NCBI GenBank assembly: GCA_027704905.1
Contig: JANIIK010000492.1
Location: 1 to 64,000, forward strand
Direction of reading: 5' to 3'
Source: Muraenolepis orangiensis
Lineage: Eukaryota; Chordata; Actinopteri; Gadiformes; Muraenolepididae
Length of the DNA stretch: 64,000 nucleotides
Under the pieces are notes generated by a model. That model was not told the origin of the DNA and did no database searches. It worked only from the letters and a program-made list of their open reading frames with translations. Made by a program: the position numbers and the translations under genes. Shown here one piece after another: positions 1-13,100 of the stretch (positions are counted from its first letter, which is position 1; every line of letters begins with the position of its first letter).

Positions 1-600
1 CTGAGACCCACTGAGAACCACCCAGACCCACTGAGACCCCCATAGACCCACCCAGACCCACTGAGACCCAACCAGACCCACCCAGACCCACCCAGACTCA
101 CGGAGACCCACCCAGACCCACGCAGACCCACCCAGACCCACTGAGACCAACCCAGACCCACTGAGACCCACCCAGACCCACTGAGACCCACCCAGACCCA
201 CCCAGACTCACGGAGACCCAGCCAGACCCACCCAGACCCACCCAGACCCACTGAGACCCACCCAGACCCACCCAGACTCACGGAGACCCAGCCAGACCCA
301 CCCAGACCCACCCAGACCCACCCAGACCAACCGAGACCCACTGAGACCCACTGAGAACCACCCAGACCCACTGAGACCCACCCAGACCCACCGAGACCCA
401 CTGAGACCCACTGAGAACCATTCAGACCCACTGAGACCCCCCCAGACCCACCCAGACCCACTGAGACGCAACCAGACCCACCCAGACCCACTCAGACCCA
501 CCCAGACCCACCCAGACCCTCTGAGACCAACCCAGACCCACTGAGACCCACCCAGACCCACTGAGACCCACCCAGACTCACGGAGACCAAGCCAGACCCA

Positions 601-953
601 CCTACCATTGGGCTATCACGTTCCTGGTCTGAATGCAGCCAACTCCCTGAGCAAAATGCACTACCTGAATGAGCTGGGGCTTCAATTTAAGCCCTCTGGG
701 GCTGCCCACATAGATGCCAGACGGTAAACCAGTCAAGCCCTGACGTGCTGCCCGCGTAGATGCCTGATATAAATTATTATTTCTTTACACCTAAAGTTCA
801 TTTAATTTCAATTTACCTTTGAAAATAGTTGCAAGGAGTACATTTTATCATTTAGGGGGCATTTAAATTATACCATTTGTTTTGGATAAATAATATATGT
901 AATTTTGAGTCAATAGAATACATTTGGCTCTCTTTGCTCCTAAAGAGTTTAAC
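601..953. repeat. 353-bp embedded unit, copy 1
   Basis: A non-decamer sequence with a GC-balanced left half and an AT-rich right half. It starts CCTACCATTGGG and ends GAGTTTAACAC. It contains an imperfect 21-bp internal repeat (701-721 and 747-767). I see no terminal inverted repeats, poly-A tail, pol III boxes or credible coding sequence, and I do not recognise the family. It is always entered from the same decamer context (GAGACCAAGCCAGACCCA) and left into CCACCGAGACCC. This indicates it was amplified with the array and did not insert repeatedly. Confidence 0.9.
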
Positions 954-1178
954 ACCCACCGAGACCCACTGAGACCCACTGAGAACCACCCAGACCCACT
1001 GAGACCCCCATAGACCCACCCAGACCCACTGAGACCCAACCAGACCCACCCAGACCCACCCAGACTCACGGAGACCCACCCAGACCCACGCAGACCAACC
1101 CAGACCCACTGAGACCCACCCAGACCCACTGAGACCCACCCAGACCCACCCAGACTCACGGAGACCAAGCCAGACCCA

Positions 1179-1531
1179 CCTACCATTGGGCTATCACGTT
1201 CCTGGTCTGAATGCAGCCAACTCCCTGAGCAAAATGCACTACCTGAATGAGCTGGGGCTTCAATTTAAGCCCTCTGGGGCTGCCCACATAGATGCCAGAC
1301 GGTAAACCAGTCAAGCCCTGACGTGCTGCCCGCGTAGATGCCTGATATAAATTATTATTTCTTTACACCTAAAGTTCATTTAATTTCAATTTACCTTTGA
1401 AAATAGTTGCAAGGAGTACATTTTATCATTTAGGGGGCATTTAAATTATACCATTTGTTTTGGATAAATAATATATGTAATTTTGAGTCAATAGAATACA
1501 TTTGGCTCTCTTTGCTCCTAAAGAGTTTAAC
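1179..1531. repeat. 353-bp embedded unit, copy 2
   Basis: Same sequence and boundaries as the copy at 601-953, by eye essentially identical. The distance from the previous copy is 578 bp. The same 578-bp spacing recurs between the copies at 5,382 and 5,960. Confidence 0.9.
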
Positions 1532-2482
1532 ACCCACCGAGACCCACTGAGACCCACTGAGAACCACCCAGACCCACTGAGACCCCCATAGACCCACCCA
1601 GACCCACTGAGACCCAACCAGACCCACCCAGACCCACCCAGACTCACGGAGACCCACCCAGACCCACGCAGACCAACCCAGACCCACTGAGACCCACCCA
1701 GACCCACTGAGACCCACCCAGACCCACCCAGACTCACGGAGACCCAGCCAGACCCAGCCAGACCCACCCAGACCCACCCAGACCAACCGAGACCCACTGA
1801 GACCCACTGAGAACCACCCAGACCCACTGAGACCCACCCAGACCCACCCAGACCCACCGAGACCCACTGAGACCCACTGAGAACCATTCAGACCCACTGA
1901 GACCCCCCCAGACCCACCCAGACCCACTGAGACGCAACCAGACCCACCCAGACCCACCCAGACCCACCCAGACCCACCCAGACCCATCCAGACCCACCGA
2001 GACCCACGGAGACCCACAGACCCACCCAGACCCACCCAGACCCACCCAGACCCACTGAGACCAACCCAGACCCATTGAGACCCAACCAGACCCACTGAGA
2101 CCCACCCAGACCCACCCAGACTCACGGAGACCCAGCCAGACCCAGCCAGACCCACCCAGACCCACCGAGACCCACTGAGACCCACTGAGAACAACCCAGA
2201 CCCACCCAGACTCACGGAGATCCAGCCAGACCCACCCAGACCCACTCAGACCCCGAGACCCACTGAGACCCACTGAGAACCACCCAGACCCACTGAGACC
2301 CACCCAGACCCAACCAGACCCACCGAGACCCACTGAGACCCACTGAGAACCACCCAGACCCACTGAGACCCCCCCAGACCCACCCAGACCCACTGAGACG
2401 CAACCAGACCCACCCAGACCCACCAAGACCCAACCAGACCCATCCAGACCCACCCAGACTCACGGAGACCAAGCCAGACCCA

Positions 2483-2833
2483 CCTACCATTGGGCTATCA
2501 CGTTCCTGGTCTGAATGCAGCCAACTCCCTGAGCAAAATGCACTACCTGAATGAGCTGGGGCTTCAATTTAAGCCCTCTGGGGCTGCCCACATAGATGCC
2601 AGACGGTAAACCAGTCAAGCCCTGACGTGCTGCCCGCGTAGATGCCTGATATAAATTATTATTTCTTCACACCTAAAGTTCATTTAATTTCAATTTACCT
2701 TTGAAAATAGTTGCAAGGAGTCATTTATCATTTAGGGGGCATTTAAATTATACCATTTGTTTTGGATAAATAATATATGTAATTTTGAGTCAATAGAATA
2801 CATGTGGCTCTCTTTGCTCCTAAAGAGTTTAAC
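2483..2833. repeat. 353-bp embedded unit, copy 3 (variant)
   Basis: Carries diagnostic differences: CTTCACACC in place of CTTTACACC, CATGTGGCTC in place of CATTTGGCTC, and a 2-bp loss near 2,721 (GAGTCATTTATC), giving 351 bp. The first two differences are shared only with the copy at 7,359, which pairs the two in the 4.8-kb duplication. Confidence 0.9.
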
Positions 2834-3394
2834 ACCCACCGAGACCCACTGAGAACCACCCAGACCCAGTGAGAACCCCACAGACCCACCCAGACCCACT
2901 GAGACCCAACCAGACCCACCCAGACCCACCCAGACCCATCCAGACCCACCCAGACTCACGGAGACCCACCCAGACCCACGCAGACCCACGCAGACCCACC
3001 CAGACCCACCCAGACCCACTGAGACCAACCCAGACCCATTGAGACCCAACCAGACCACTGAGACCCACCCAGACCCCCAGACTCACGGAGACCCAGCCAG
3101 ACCCAACCAGACCCACCGAGACCCACTGAGACCCACTGATAACCACCCAGACCCACTGAGACCCCCCCAGACCCACCCAGACCCACTGAGACGCAACCAG
3201 ACCCACCCAGACCCACCAGACCCAACCAGACCCATCCAGACCCACCCAGACTCACGGAGACACACCCAGACCCACGCAGACCCACTCAGACCCACCCAGA
3301 CCCACCCAGACCCTCTGAGACCAACCCAGACCCACTGAGACCCACCCAGACCCACTGAGACCCACCCAGACTCACGGAGACCAAGCCAGACCCA

Positions 3395-3747
3395 CCTACC
3401 ATTGGGCTATCACGTTCCTGGTCTGAATGCAGCCAACTCCCTGAGCAAAATGCACTACCTGAATGAGCTGGGGCTTCAATTTAAGCCCTCTGGGGCTGCC
3501 CACATAGATGCCAGACGGTAAACCAGTCAAGCCCTGACGTGCTGCCCGCGTAGATGCCTGATATAAATTATTATTTCTTTACACCTAAAGTTCATTTAAT
3601 TTCAATTTACCTTTGAAAATAGTTGCAAGGAGTACATTTTATCATTTAGGGGGCATTTAAATTATACCATTTGTTTTGGATAAATAATATATGTAATTTT
3701 GAGTCAATAGAATACATTTGGCTCTCTTTGCTCCTAAAGAGTTTAAC
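3395..3747. repeat. 353-bp embedded unit, copy 4
   Basis: Standard form of the unit. The decamer sequence that follows reads ACGCAGACCCACCC, where copies 1 and 2 read ACGCAGACCAACCC. That feature is shared with the sequence after the copy at 8,285. Confidence 0.9.
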
Positions 3748-5381
3748 ACCCACCGAGACCCACTGAGACCCACTGAGAACCACCCAGACCCACTGAGACC
3801 CCCATAGACCCACCCAGACCCACTGAGACCCAACCAGACCCACCCAGACCCACCCAGACTCACGGAGACCCACCCAGACCCACGCAGACCCACCCAGACC
3901 CACTGAGACCAACCCAGACCCACTGAGACCCACCCAGACCCACTGAGACCCACCCAGACCCACCCAGACTCACGGAGACCCAGCCAGACCCACCCAGACC
4001 CACCCAGACCCACCCAGACCAACCGAGACCCACTGAGACCCACTGAGAACCACCCAGACCCACTGAGACCCACCCAGACCCACCCAGACCCACGAGACCC
4101 ACTGAGACCCACTGAGAACCATTCAGACCCACTGAGACCCCCCCAGACCCACCCAGACCCACTGAGACGCAACCAGACCCACCCAGACCCACCCAGACCC
4201 ACCCAGACCCATCCAGACCCACCGAGACCCACGGAGACCCACCCAGACCCACCCAGACCCACCCAGACCCACCCAGACTCACGGAGACCCACCCAGACAC
4301 ACCCAGACCCACCCAGACTCACGGAGACCAACCCAGACCCACTGAGACCCCCCCAGACCCACCCAGACCCACTGAGACTCAACCAGACCCACCCAGACCC
4401 ACCCAGAGCCATCCAGACCCACCCAGACTCACGGAGACCCACGCAGACCCACCCAGACCCACTGAGACCAACCCAGACCCACTGAGACCCACCCAGAACC
4501 ACTGAGACCCACCCAGACCCACCTAGACTCACGGAGACCCAGCCAGACCCACCCAGACTCACGGAGACCCACCCAGACCCACCCAGACCAACCCAGACCC
4601 ACCCAGACCCACGCAGACCCACCCAGACTCACGGAGACCCACCCAGACCCACGCAGACCCACCCAGACCCACCCAGACCCACTGAGAACCAACCAGACCC
4701 ACTGAGACCAATCCAGACCCACTGAGACCCACCCAGACCCACCCAGAACCCACCCAGACCCACCGAGACCCACTGAGACCCACTGAGAACCACCCAGACC
4801 CACTGAGACCCACCCAGACCCACCCAGACCCACCGAGACCCACTGAGACCCACTGAGAACCACCCAGACGCACTGTGACCCAACCAGACCCACCCAGACC
4901 CACCTAGAACCATCCAGACCCACCCAGACTCACGGAGACCCACCCAGACCCACGCAGACCCACCCAGACCCACTGAGACCCACCCAGACCCACTGAGACC
5001 CACCCAGACCCACCCAGACTCACGGAGATCCAGCCAGACCCACCCAGACCCACTCAGACCCACCGAGACCCACTGAGACCCACTGAGAACCACCCAGACC
5101 CACTGAGACCCACCCAGACCCACCAGACCCACCGAGACCCACTAAGACCCACTGAGAACCACCCTGACCCACTGAGACCCCCCCAGACCCACCCAGACCC
5201 ACCAAGACCCAACCAGACCCATCCAGACCCACCCAGACTCACGGAGACACACCCAGACCCACGCAGACCCACCCAGACCCACCCAGACCCTCTGAGACCA
5301 ACCCAGACCCACTGAGACCCACCCAGACCCACTGAGACCCACCCAGACCCTCCCAGACTCACGGAGACCAAGCCAGACCCA

Positions 5382-5734
5382 CCTACCATTGGGCTATCAC
5401 GTTCCTGGTCTGAATGCAGCCAACTCCCTGAGCAAAATGCACTACCTGAATGAGCTGGGGCTTCAATTTAAGCCCTCTGGGGCTGCCCACATAGATGCCA
5501 GACGGTAAACCAGTCAAGCCCTGACGTGCTGCCCGCGTAGATGCCTGATATAAATTATTATTTCTTTACACCTAAAGTTCATTTAATTTCAATTTACCTT
5601 TGAAAATAGTTGCAAGGAGTACATTTTATCATTTAGGGGGCATTTAAATTATACCATTTGTTTTGGATAAATAATATATGTAATTTTGAGTCAATAGAAT
5701 ACATTTGGCTCTCTTTGCTCCTAAAGAGTTTAAC
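5382..5734. repeat. 353-bp embedded unit, copy 5
   Basis: Standard form. It is the first unit of the second 4.8-kb duplicate and the counterpart of copy 1. The 225-bp decamer stretch after it matches the stretch after copy 1. Confidence 0.9.
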
Positions 5735-5959
5735 ACCCACCGAGACCCACTGAGACCCACTGAGAACCACCCAGACCCACTGAGACCCCCATAGACCCAC
5801 CCAGACCCACTGAGACCCAACCAGACCCACCCAGACCCACCCAGACTCACGGAGACCCACCCAGACCCACGCAGACCAACCCAGACCCACTGAGACCCAC
5901 CCAGACCCACTGAGACCCACCCAGACCCACCCAGACTCACGGAGACCAAGCCAGACCCA

Positions 5960-6312
5960 CCTACCATTGGGCTATCACGTTCCTGGTCTGAATGCAGCCA
6001 ACTCCCTGAGCAAAATGCACTACCTGAATGAGCTGGGGCTTCAATTTAAGCCCTCTGGGGCTGCCCACATAGATGCCAGACGGTAAACCAGTCAAGCCCT
6101 GACGTGCTGCCCGCGTAGATGCCTGATATAAATTATTATTTCTTTACACCTAAAGTTCATTTAATTTCAATTTACCTTTGAAAATAGTTGCAAGGAGTAC
6201 ATTTTATCATTTAGGGGGCATTTAAATTATACCATTTGTTTTGGATAAATAATATATGTAATTTTGAGTCAATAGAATACATTTGGCTCTCTTTGCTCCT
6301 AAAGAGTTTAAC
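5960..6312. repeat. 353-bp embedded unit, copy 6
   Basis: Standard form and counterpart of copy 2, at the same 578-bp spacing from its left neighbour. Confidence 0.9.
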
Positions 6313-7358
6313 ACCCACCGAGACCCACTGAGACCCACTGAGAACCACCCAGACCCACTGAGACCCCCATAGACCCACCCAGACCCACTGAGACCCAACC
6401 AGACCCACCCAGACCCACCCAGACTCACGGAGACCCACCCAGACCCACGCAGACCAACCCAGACCCACTGAGACCCACCCAGACCCACTGAGACCCACCC
6501 AGACCCACCCAGACTCACGGAGACCCAGCCAGACCCACCCAGACCCACCCAGACCAACCGAGACCCACTGAGACCCACTGAGAACCACCCAGACCCACTG
6601 AGACCCACCCAGACCCACCCAGACCCACCGAGACCCACTGAGACCCACTGAGAACCATTCAGACCCACTGAGACCCCCCCAGACCCACCCAGACCCACTG
6701 AGACGCAACCAGACCCACCCAGACCCACCCAGACCCACCCAGACCCACCCAGACCCATCCAGACCCACCGAGACCCACGGAGACCCACCCAGACCCACCC
6801 AGACCCACCCAGACCCACTGAGACCAACCCAGACCCATTGAGACCCAACCAGACCCACTGAGACCCACCCAGACCCACCCAGACTCACGGAGACCCAGCC
6901 AGACCCAGCCAGACCCACCCAGACCCACCGAGACCCACTGAGACCCACTGAGAACAACCCAGACCCACCCAGACTCACGGAGATCCAGCCAGACCCACCC
7001 AGACCCACTCAGACCCACCGAGACCCACTGAGAACCACCCAGACCCACTGAGACCCACCCAGACCCAACCAGACCCACCGAGACCCACTGAGACCCACTG
7101 AGAACCACCCAGACCCACTGAGACCCCCCCAGACCCACCCAGACCCACTGAGACGCAACCAGACCCACCCAGACCCACCAAGACCCAACCAGACCCATCC
7201 AGACCCACCCAGACTCACGGAGACACACCCAGACCCACGCAGACCCACCCAGACCCACCCAGACCCACCCAGACCCTCTGAGACCAACCCAGACCCACTG
7301 AGACCCACCCAGACCCACTGAGACCCACCCAGACCTCACGGAGACCAAGCCAGACCCA

Positions 7359-7711
7359 CCTACCATTGGGCTATCACGTTCCTGGTCTGAATGCAGCCAA
7401 CTCCCTGAGCAAAATGCACTACCTGAATGAGCTGGGGCTTCAATTTAAGCCCTCTGGGGCTGCCCACATAGATGCCAGACGGTAAACCAGTCAAGCCCTG
7501 ACGTGCTGCCCGCGTAGATGCCTGATATAAATTATTATTTCTTCACACCTAAAGTTCATTTAATTTCAATTTACCTTTGAAAATAGTTGCAAGGAGTACA
7601 TTTTATCATTTAGGGGGCATTTAAATTATACCATTTGTTTTGGATAAATAATATATGTAATTTTGAGTCAATAGAATACATGTGGCTCTCTTTGCTCCTA
7701 AAGAGTTTAAC
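7359..7711. repeat. 353-bp embedded unit, copy 7 (variant)
   Basis: Shares CTTCACACC and CATGTGGCTC with copy 3 but lacks that copy's 2-bp loss. The loss therefore happened after the 4.8-kb duplication, or is a sequencing error in copy 3. Confidence 0.9.
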
Positions 7712-8284
7712 ACCCACCGAGACCCACTGAGACCCACTGAGAACCACCCAGACCCAGTGAGAACCCCACAGACCCACCCAGACCCACTGAGACCCAACCA
7801 GACCCACCCAGACCCACCCAGACCCATCCAGACCCACCCAGACTCACGGAGACCCACCCAGACCCACGCAGACCCACGCAGACCCACCCAGACCCACCCA
7901 GACCCACTGAGACCAACCCAGACCCATTGAGACCCAACCAGACCCACTGAGACCCCCCAGACCCACCCAGACTCACGGAGACCCAGCCAGACCCAACCAG
8001 ACCCACCGAGACCCACTGAGACCCACTGATAACCACCCAGACCCACTGAGACCCCCCCAGACCCACCCAGACCCACTGAGACGCAACCAGACCCACCCAG
8101 ACCCACCAAGACCCAACCAGACCCATCCAGACCCACCCAGACTCACGGAGACACACCCAGACCCACGCAGACCCACTCAGACCCACCCAGACCCACCCAG
8201 ACCCTCTGAGACCAACCCAGACCCACTGAGACCCACCCAGACCCACTGAGACCCACCCAGACTCACGGAGACCAAGCCAGACCC

Positions 8285-8637
8285 ACCTACCATTGGGCTA
8301 TCACGTTCCTGGTCTGAATGCAGCCAACTCCCTGAGCAAAATGCACTACCTGAATGAGCTGGGGCTTCAATTTAAGCCCTCTGGGGCTGCCCACATAGAT
8401 GCCAGACGGTAAACCAGTCAAGCCCTGACGTGCTGCCCGCGTAGATGCCTGATATAAATTATTATTTCTTTACACCTAAAGTTCATTTAATTTCAATTTA
8501 CCTTTGAAAATAGTTGCAAGGAGTACATTTTATCATTTAGGGGGCATTTAAATTATACCATTTGTTTTGGATAAATAATATATGTAATTTTGAGTCAATA
8601 GAATACATTTGGCTCTCTTTGCTCCTAAAGAGTTTAA
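8285..8637. repeat. 353-bp embedded unit, copy 8 (last)
   Basis: Standard form and counterpart of copy 4. It is the last copy in the window; none occurs in the array after 8,637. Confidence 0.9.
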
Positions 8638-9152
8638 CACCCACCGAGACCCACTGAGACCCACTGAGAACCACCCAGACCCACTGAGACCCCCATAGAC
8701 CCACCCAGACCCACTGAGACCCAACCAGACCCACCCAGACCCACCCAGACTCACGGAGACCCACCCAGACCCACGCAGACCCACCCAGACCCACTGAGAC
8801 CAACCCAGACCCACTGAGACCCACCCAGACCCACTGAGACCCACCCAGACCCACCCAGACTCACGGAGACCCAGCCAGACCCACCCAGACCCACCCAGAC
8901 CCACCCAGACCAACCGAGACCCACTGAGACCCACTGAGAACCACCCAGACCCACTGAGACCCACCCAGACCCACCCAGACCCACCGAGACCCACTGAGAC
9001 CCACTGAGAACCATTCAGACCCACTGAGACCCCCCCAGACCCACCCAGACCCACTGAGACGCAACCAGACCCACCCAGACCCACCCAGACCCACCCAGAC
9101 CCATCCAGACCCACGGAGACCCACGGAGACCCACCCAGACCCACCCAGACCC

Positions 9153-10150
9153 GGGTGGTTCTCAGTGGGTCTCAGTGGGTCTCTGTGGGTCTGGGTGGGT
9201 CTGGGTGGGTCTGGCTGGGTCTCCGTGAGTCTGGGTGGGTCTGGGTGGGTCTCAGTGGGTCTGGGTGGGTCTCAGTGGGTCTGGGTTGGTCTCAGTGGGT
9301 CTGGGTGGGTCTGGGTGGGTCTGCGTGGGTCTGGGTGGGTCTCCGTGAGTCTGGGTGGGTCTGGATGGGTCTGGGTGGGTCTGGGTGGGTCTGGTTGGGT
9401 CTCAGTGGGTCTGGGTGGGTCTGTGGGGGTCTCAGTGCGTCTGGGTGGTTCTCAGTGGGTCTCAGTGGGTCTCGGTGGGTCTGGGTGGGTCTGGGTGGGT
9501 CTCAGTGGGTCTGGGTGGTTCTCAGTGGGTCTCAGTGGGTCTCGGTGGGTCTGGGTGGGTTCTGGGTGGGTCTGGGTGGGTCTCAGTGGGTCTGGATTGG
9601 TCTCAGTGGGTCTGGGTGGTTCTCAGTGGGTCTGGGTGGGTCTGCGTGGGTCTGGGTGGGTCTCCATGAGTCTGGGTGGGTCTGCGTGGGTCTGGGTGGG
9701 TCTGGGTTGGTCTGGGTGGGTCTGGGTGGGTCTCCGTGAGTCTGGGTGGGTCTGGCTGGGTCTCCGTGAGTCTGGGTGGGTCTGGGTGGGTCTCAGTGGG
9801 TCTGGGTGGGTCTCAGTGGGTCTGGGTTGGTCTCAGTGGGTCTGGGTGGGTCTGCGTGGGTCTCCGTGAGTCTGGGTGGGTCTGGATGGGTCTGGGTGGG
9901 TCTGGGTGGGTCTGGTTGAGTCTCAGTGGGTCTGGGTGGGTCTGGGTGGGTCTCAGTGGGTCTGAGTTGGTCTCCGTGAGTCTGGGTGGGTATGGGTGTG
10001 TCTGGGTGGGTCTCCGTGAGTCTGGGTGGGTCTGGGTGGGTCTCAGTGGGTCTGGGTTGGTCTGGGTTGGTCTGGGTGGGTCTGGGTGGGTCTCCGTGGG
10101 TCTGGATGGGTCTGGGTGGGTCTAAGTGGGTCTGGTTGCGTCTCAGTGGG
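9153..10150 (-). repeat. Inverted decamer block (G-rich on + strand)
   Basis: The + strand switches from C-rich to G-rich at a CCCGGG palindrome (9,150-9,155) and back at TGGGACCCA (10,147-10,155). Inside, rare variants occur in the reverse order of those at 4,159-5,150. Examples are the GGGTTCT variant at 9,557 against AGAACCC at 4,745, and GGTTGCGTCTCAG near 10,135 against its complement near 4,160. About 90 bp is present in both orientations beside the two junctions. Confidence 0.85.
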
Positions 10151-13100
10151 ACCCATCCAGACCCACCCAGACTCACGGAGACCCACCCAGACCCACCCAG
10201 ACCCACGCAGACCCACTGAGACACACCCAGACCCACCCAGACCCACCCAGACCCACCCAGACTCACGGAGACCCACCCAGACCCACACATACCCACCCAG
10301 ACCCACCCAGACACAGTGAGACCCACCCAGACCCACTGAGACCCACCTAGACCCACCGAGACCCACGGAGACCAACCCAGACCAACCCAGACCCACTGAG
10401 ACCCACCCAGACCCACCCAGACCCACCCAGACCCACTGAGACCCAACCAGACCCACCCAGACCCTCCCAGACCCACCCAGACCCACCCAGACTCACAGAG
10501 ACCCACCCAGACCCACCCAGACCCACACAGACCCACCTAGACCCACCCAGACTCACGGAGACCCACCGAGACCCACCCAGACCCACTGAAACCAACCCAG
10601 ACTCACTGAGACCCACCCAGACCCACCCAAACTCACGGAGACCCAGCCAGACCCACCCAGACTCACGGAGACCCACCCAGACTCACCCAGACCCACCCAG
10701 ACCCACGCAGACCCAACCAGACTCACATAGACCCACTGAGACCCACACATACCCACTGAGACCCACCCAGACTCACGGAGACCCACCCAGACCCACCCAG
10801 ACCCACTGAGAACCACGCAGACCCACTGAGACCAATCCAGACCCACTGAGACCCACCCAGACCCACTGAGACCCACCCATACCCACCCAGACCCACCGAG
10901 ACCCACTGAGACCCACACATACCCACTGAGACCCACCCAGACTCACGGAGACCCACCCAGACCCACCCAGACCCACCGAGACCCACGCAGACCCACGCAG
11001 ACCCATTGAGACACACCCAGACCCACCCAGACCAACCCAGACCAACCCAGACCCACTGAGACCCACCCAGACCCACCCAGACCCATGGAGGGAGACCCTC
11101 GGAGACCCACCCAGACCCACCCAGACCCACTGAGACCCACCAAGACCCACTGAGACCCACCCAGACCGACCCAGACCCACCGAGACCCACGCAGACCCAC
11201 TGAGACACACCCAGACCCACCCAGACTCACGGAGACCAACCCAGATCCACGCAGACCCACCCAGACTCACAGAGACCCAGCCAGACCCACCCAGACTCAC
11301 CGAGACCCACCCAGACCCACCCAGACCAACCGAGACCCACGCAGACCCACTGAGACACACCCAGACCCACGCAGACCCACCCAGACCCACCCACACCCAC
11401 CCAGACCCACCCAGACCCAAACAAGACACACCCAGACTCACGGAGACCCAGCCAGACCCACCCAGACTCACGGAGACCCACCCAGACCCACACAGACCCA
11501 CCGAGACCCACGCAGACCCACTGAGACACACCCAGACCCACCCAGACCCACGCAGACCCACCAGGACCCACCCAGACCCACCCAGACTCACGGAGACCCA
11601 CCCAGACCCACCCAGACCCACTGAAACCAACCCAGACTCACTGAGACCCACCCAGACCCACCCAAACTCACGGAGACCCAGCCAGACCCACCCAGACTCA
11701 CGGAGACCCACCCAGACCCACCCAGACTCACCCAGACCCACCCAGACCCACGCAGACCCACCCAGACTCACATAGACACACCCAGACCCACGCAGACCCA
11801 CCCAGACCCACTGAGAACCACCCAGACCCACTGAGACCAATCCAGACCCACTGAGACCCACCCAGACCCACCCAGACCCACTGAGACCCACCCATACCCA
11901 CCCAGACCCACCGAGACCCACTGAGACCCACACATAGCCACTGAGACCCACCCAGACTCACGGAGACCCACCCAGACCCACCCATTCCCACCGAGACCCA
12001 CGCAGACCCACGCAGACCCATTGAGACACACCCAGACCCACCCAGACCAACCCAGACCCACCCAGACCCACCCAGACCCACCCAGACCCACCCAGACCCA
12101 TGGAGGGAGACCCTCGGAGACCCACCCAGACCCACCCAGACCCACTGAGACCCACCCAGACCGACCCAGACCCACCGAGACCCACGCAGACCCACGCAGA
12201 CCCACTGAGACACACCCAGACCCACCCAGACTCACGGAGACCCACCCATACCCACCCAGACCCACTGAGAACCACCCAGACCCACTGAGACCAATCCAGA
12301 CCCACTGAGACCCACCCAGACCCACCCAGACCCACCCAGACTCACGGAGACCCACCCAGACCCACGCAGACCCACCCAGACCCATCCAGACTCACAGAGA
12401 CCCACCCAGACCCACGCAGACCCACCCATACCCACCCAGACCCACCCAGACTCACGGAAACCCACCCAGACCCACGCAGACCCACCCATACCCACTGAGA
12501 CACACCCAGACCCACGCAGACCCACCCAGACCCACCCAGACCCACCGAGACCCGCCCAGACCCACCCAGACTCACGGAGACCCACCCAGACCAACCCAGA
12601 CCCACTGAGACCCGCCCAGACCCACCCAGACTCACGGAGAGCCACCCAGACCAACGCAGACCCACTAAGACCCACCCAGACCCACCCAGACCCACCCAGA
12701 CCCACCCAGACCCACTGAGACCCAACCAGACCCACCCAGACCCACCGAGACCCACTGAGAACCACCCAGACCCACTGAGCCCAATCCAGACCCACTGAGA
12801 CCCACCCAGACCCACCCAGACCCACTGAGACCCACCCATACCCACCCAGACCCACCGAGACCCACTGAGACCCACACAGACCCACTGAGACACACCCAGA
12901 CTTACGGAGACCCACCCAGACCCACCCAGACCCACCCAGACCCACTGAGACCAACCCAGACCCACTGAGACCCACCCAGACCCACTGAGACCCACCCAGA
13001 CCCACCCAGACTCACGGAGACCCAGCCAGACCCACCCAGACTCACGGAGTCCCACCCAGACCCACCCAGACCAACCCAGACCCACCCAGACCCACGCAGA

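Larger units (their letters stand above)
601..5381. repeat. Higher-order repeat, first 4.8-kb duplicate
   Basis: Contains 353-bp copies 1-4 with spacings 578, 1,304 and 912 bp. The same order, with spacings 578, 1,399 and 926 bp and matching diagnostic variants, is found from 5,382. This supports a tandem duplication of a ~4.78-kb segment followed by small gains and losses of decamers. Confidence 0.8.
1..9152. repeat. Decamer tandem array, block 1 (C-rich on + strand)
   Basis: Tandem 10-bp units with core AGACCCAC followed by two variable bases. The commonest pairs are CC, TG, GG, GC and CG, and there are recurrent variants such as ACTCACGGAG and CCAACCAGAC. The periodicity is almost perfect in this block. 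The + strand carries CCC runs about every 4-6 bases and the minus strand the matching GGG runs. Eight copies of a ~353-bp non-decamer sequence sit inside it. Long reading frames on the minus strand (repeating V-G-L-G-G-S-G-W) and + strand (repeating T-H-P-D-P) arise because 10-bp units rotate through all three frames without meeting a stop; they are not genes. Confidence 0.97.
5382..10150. repeat. Higher-order repeat, second 4.8-kb duplicate with inverted end
   Basis: Contains copies 5-8 in the same order as copies 1-4. The forward part runs to 9,152 and corresponds to about 601-4,250. The rest (9,153-10,150) matches about 4,159-5,150 in reverse complement. The total length, 4,769 bp, is close to the 4,781 bp of the first duplicate. 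Confidence 0.7.

Noticed and set aside
1..9152. CRISPR-like pattern: regular repeats with eight longer interspersed units
   Set aside because: The interspersed 353-bp sequences are copies of each other, not distinct spacers. Unit size and eukaryotic context do not fit, and no cas genes are present.
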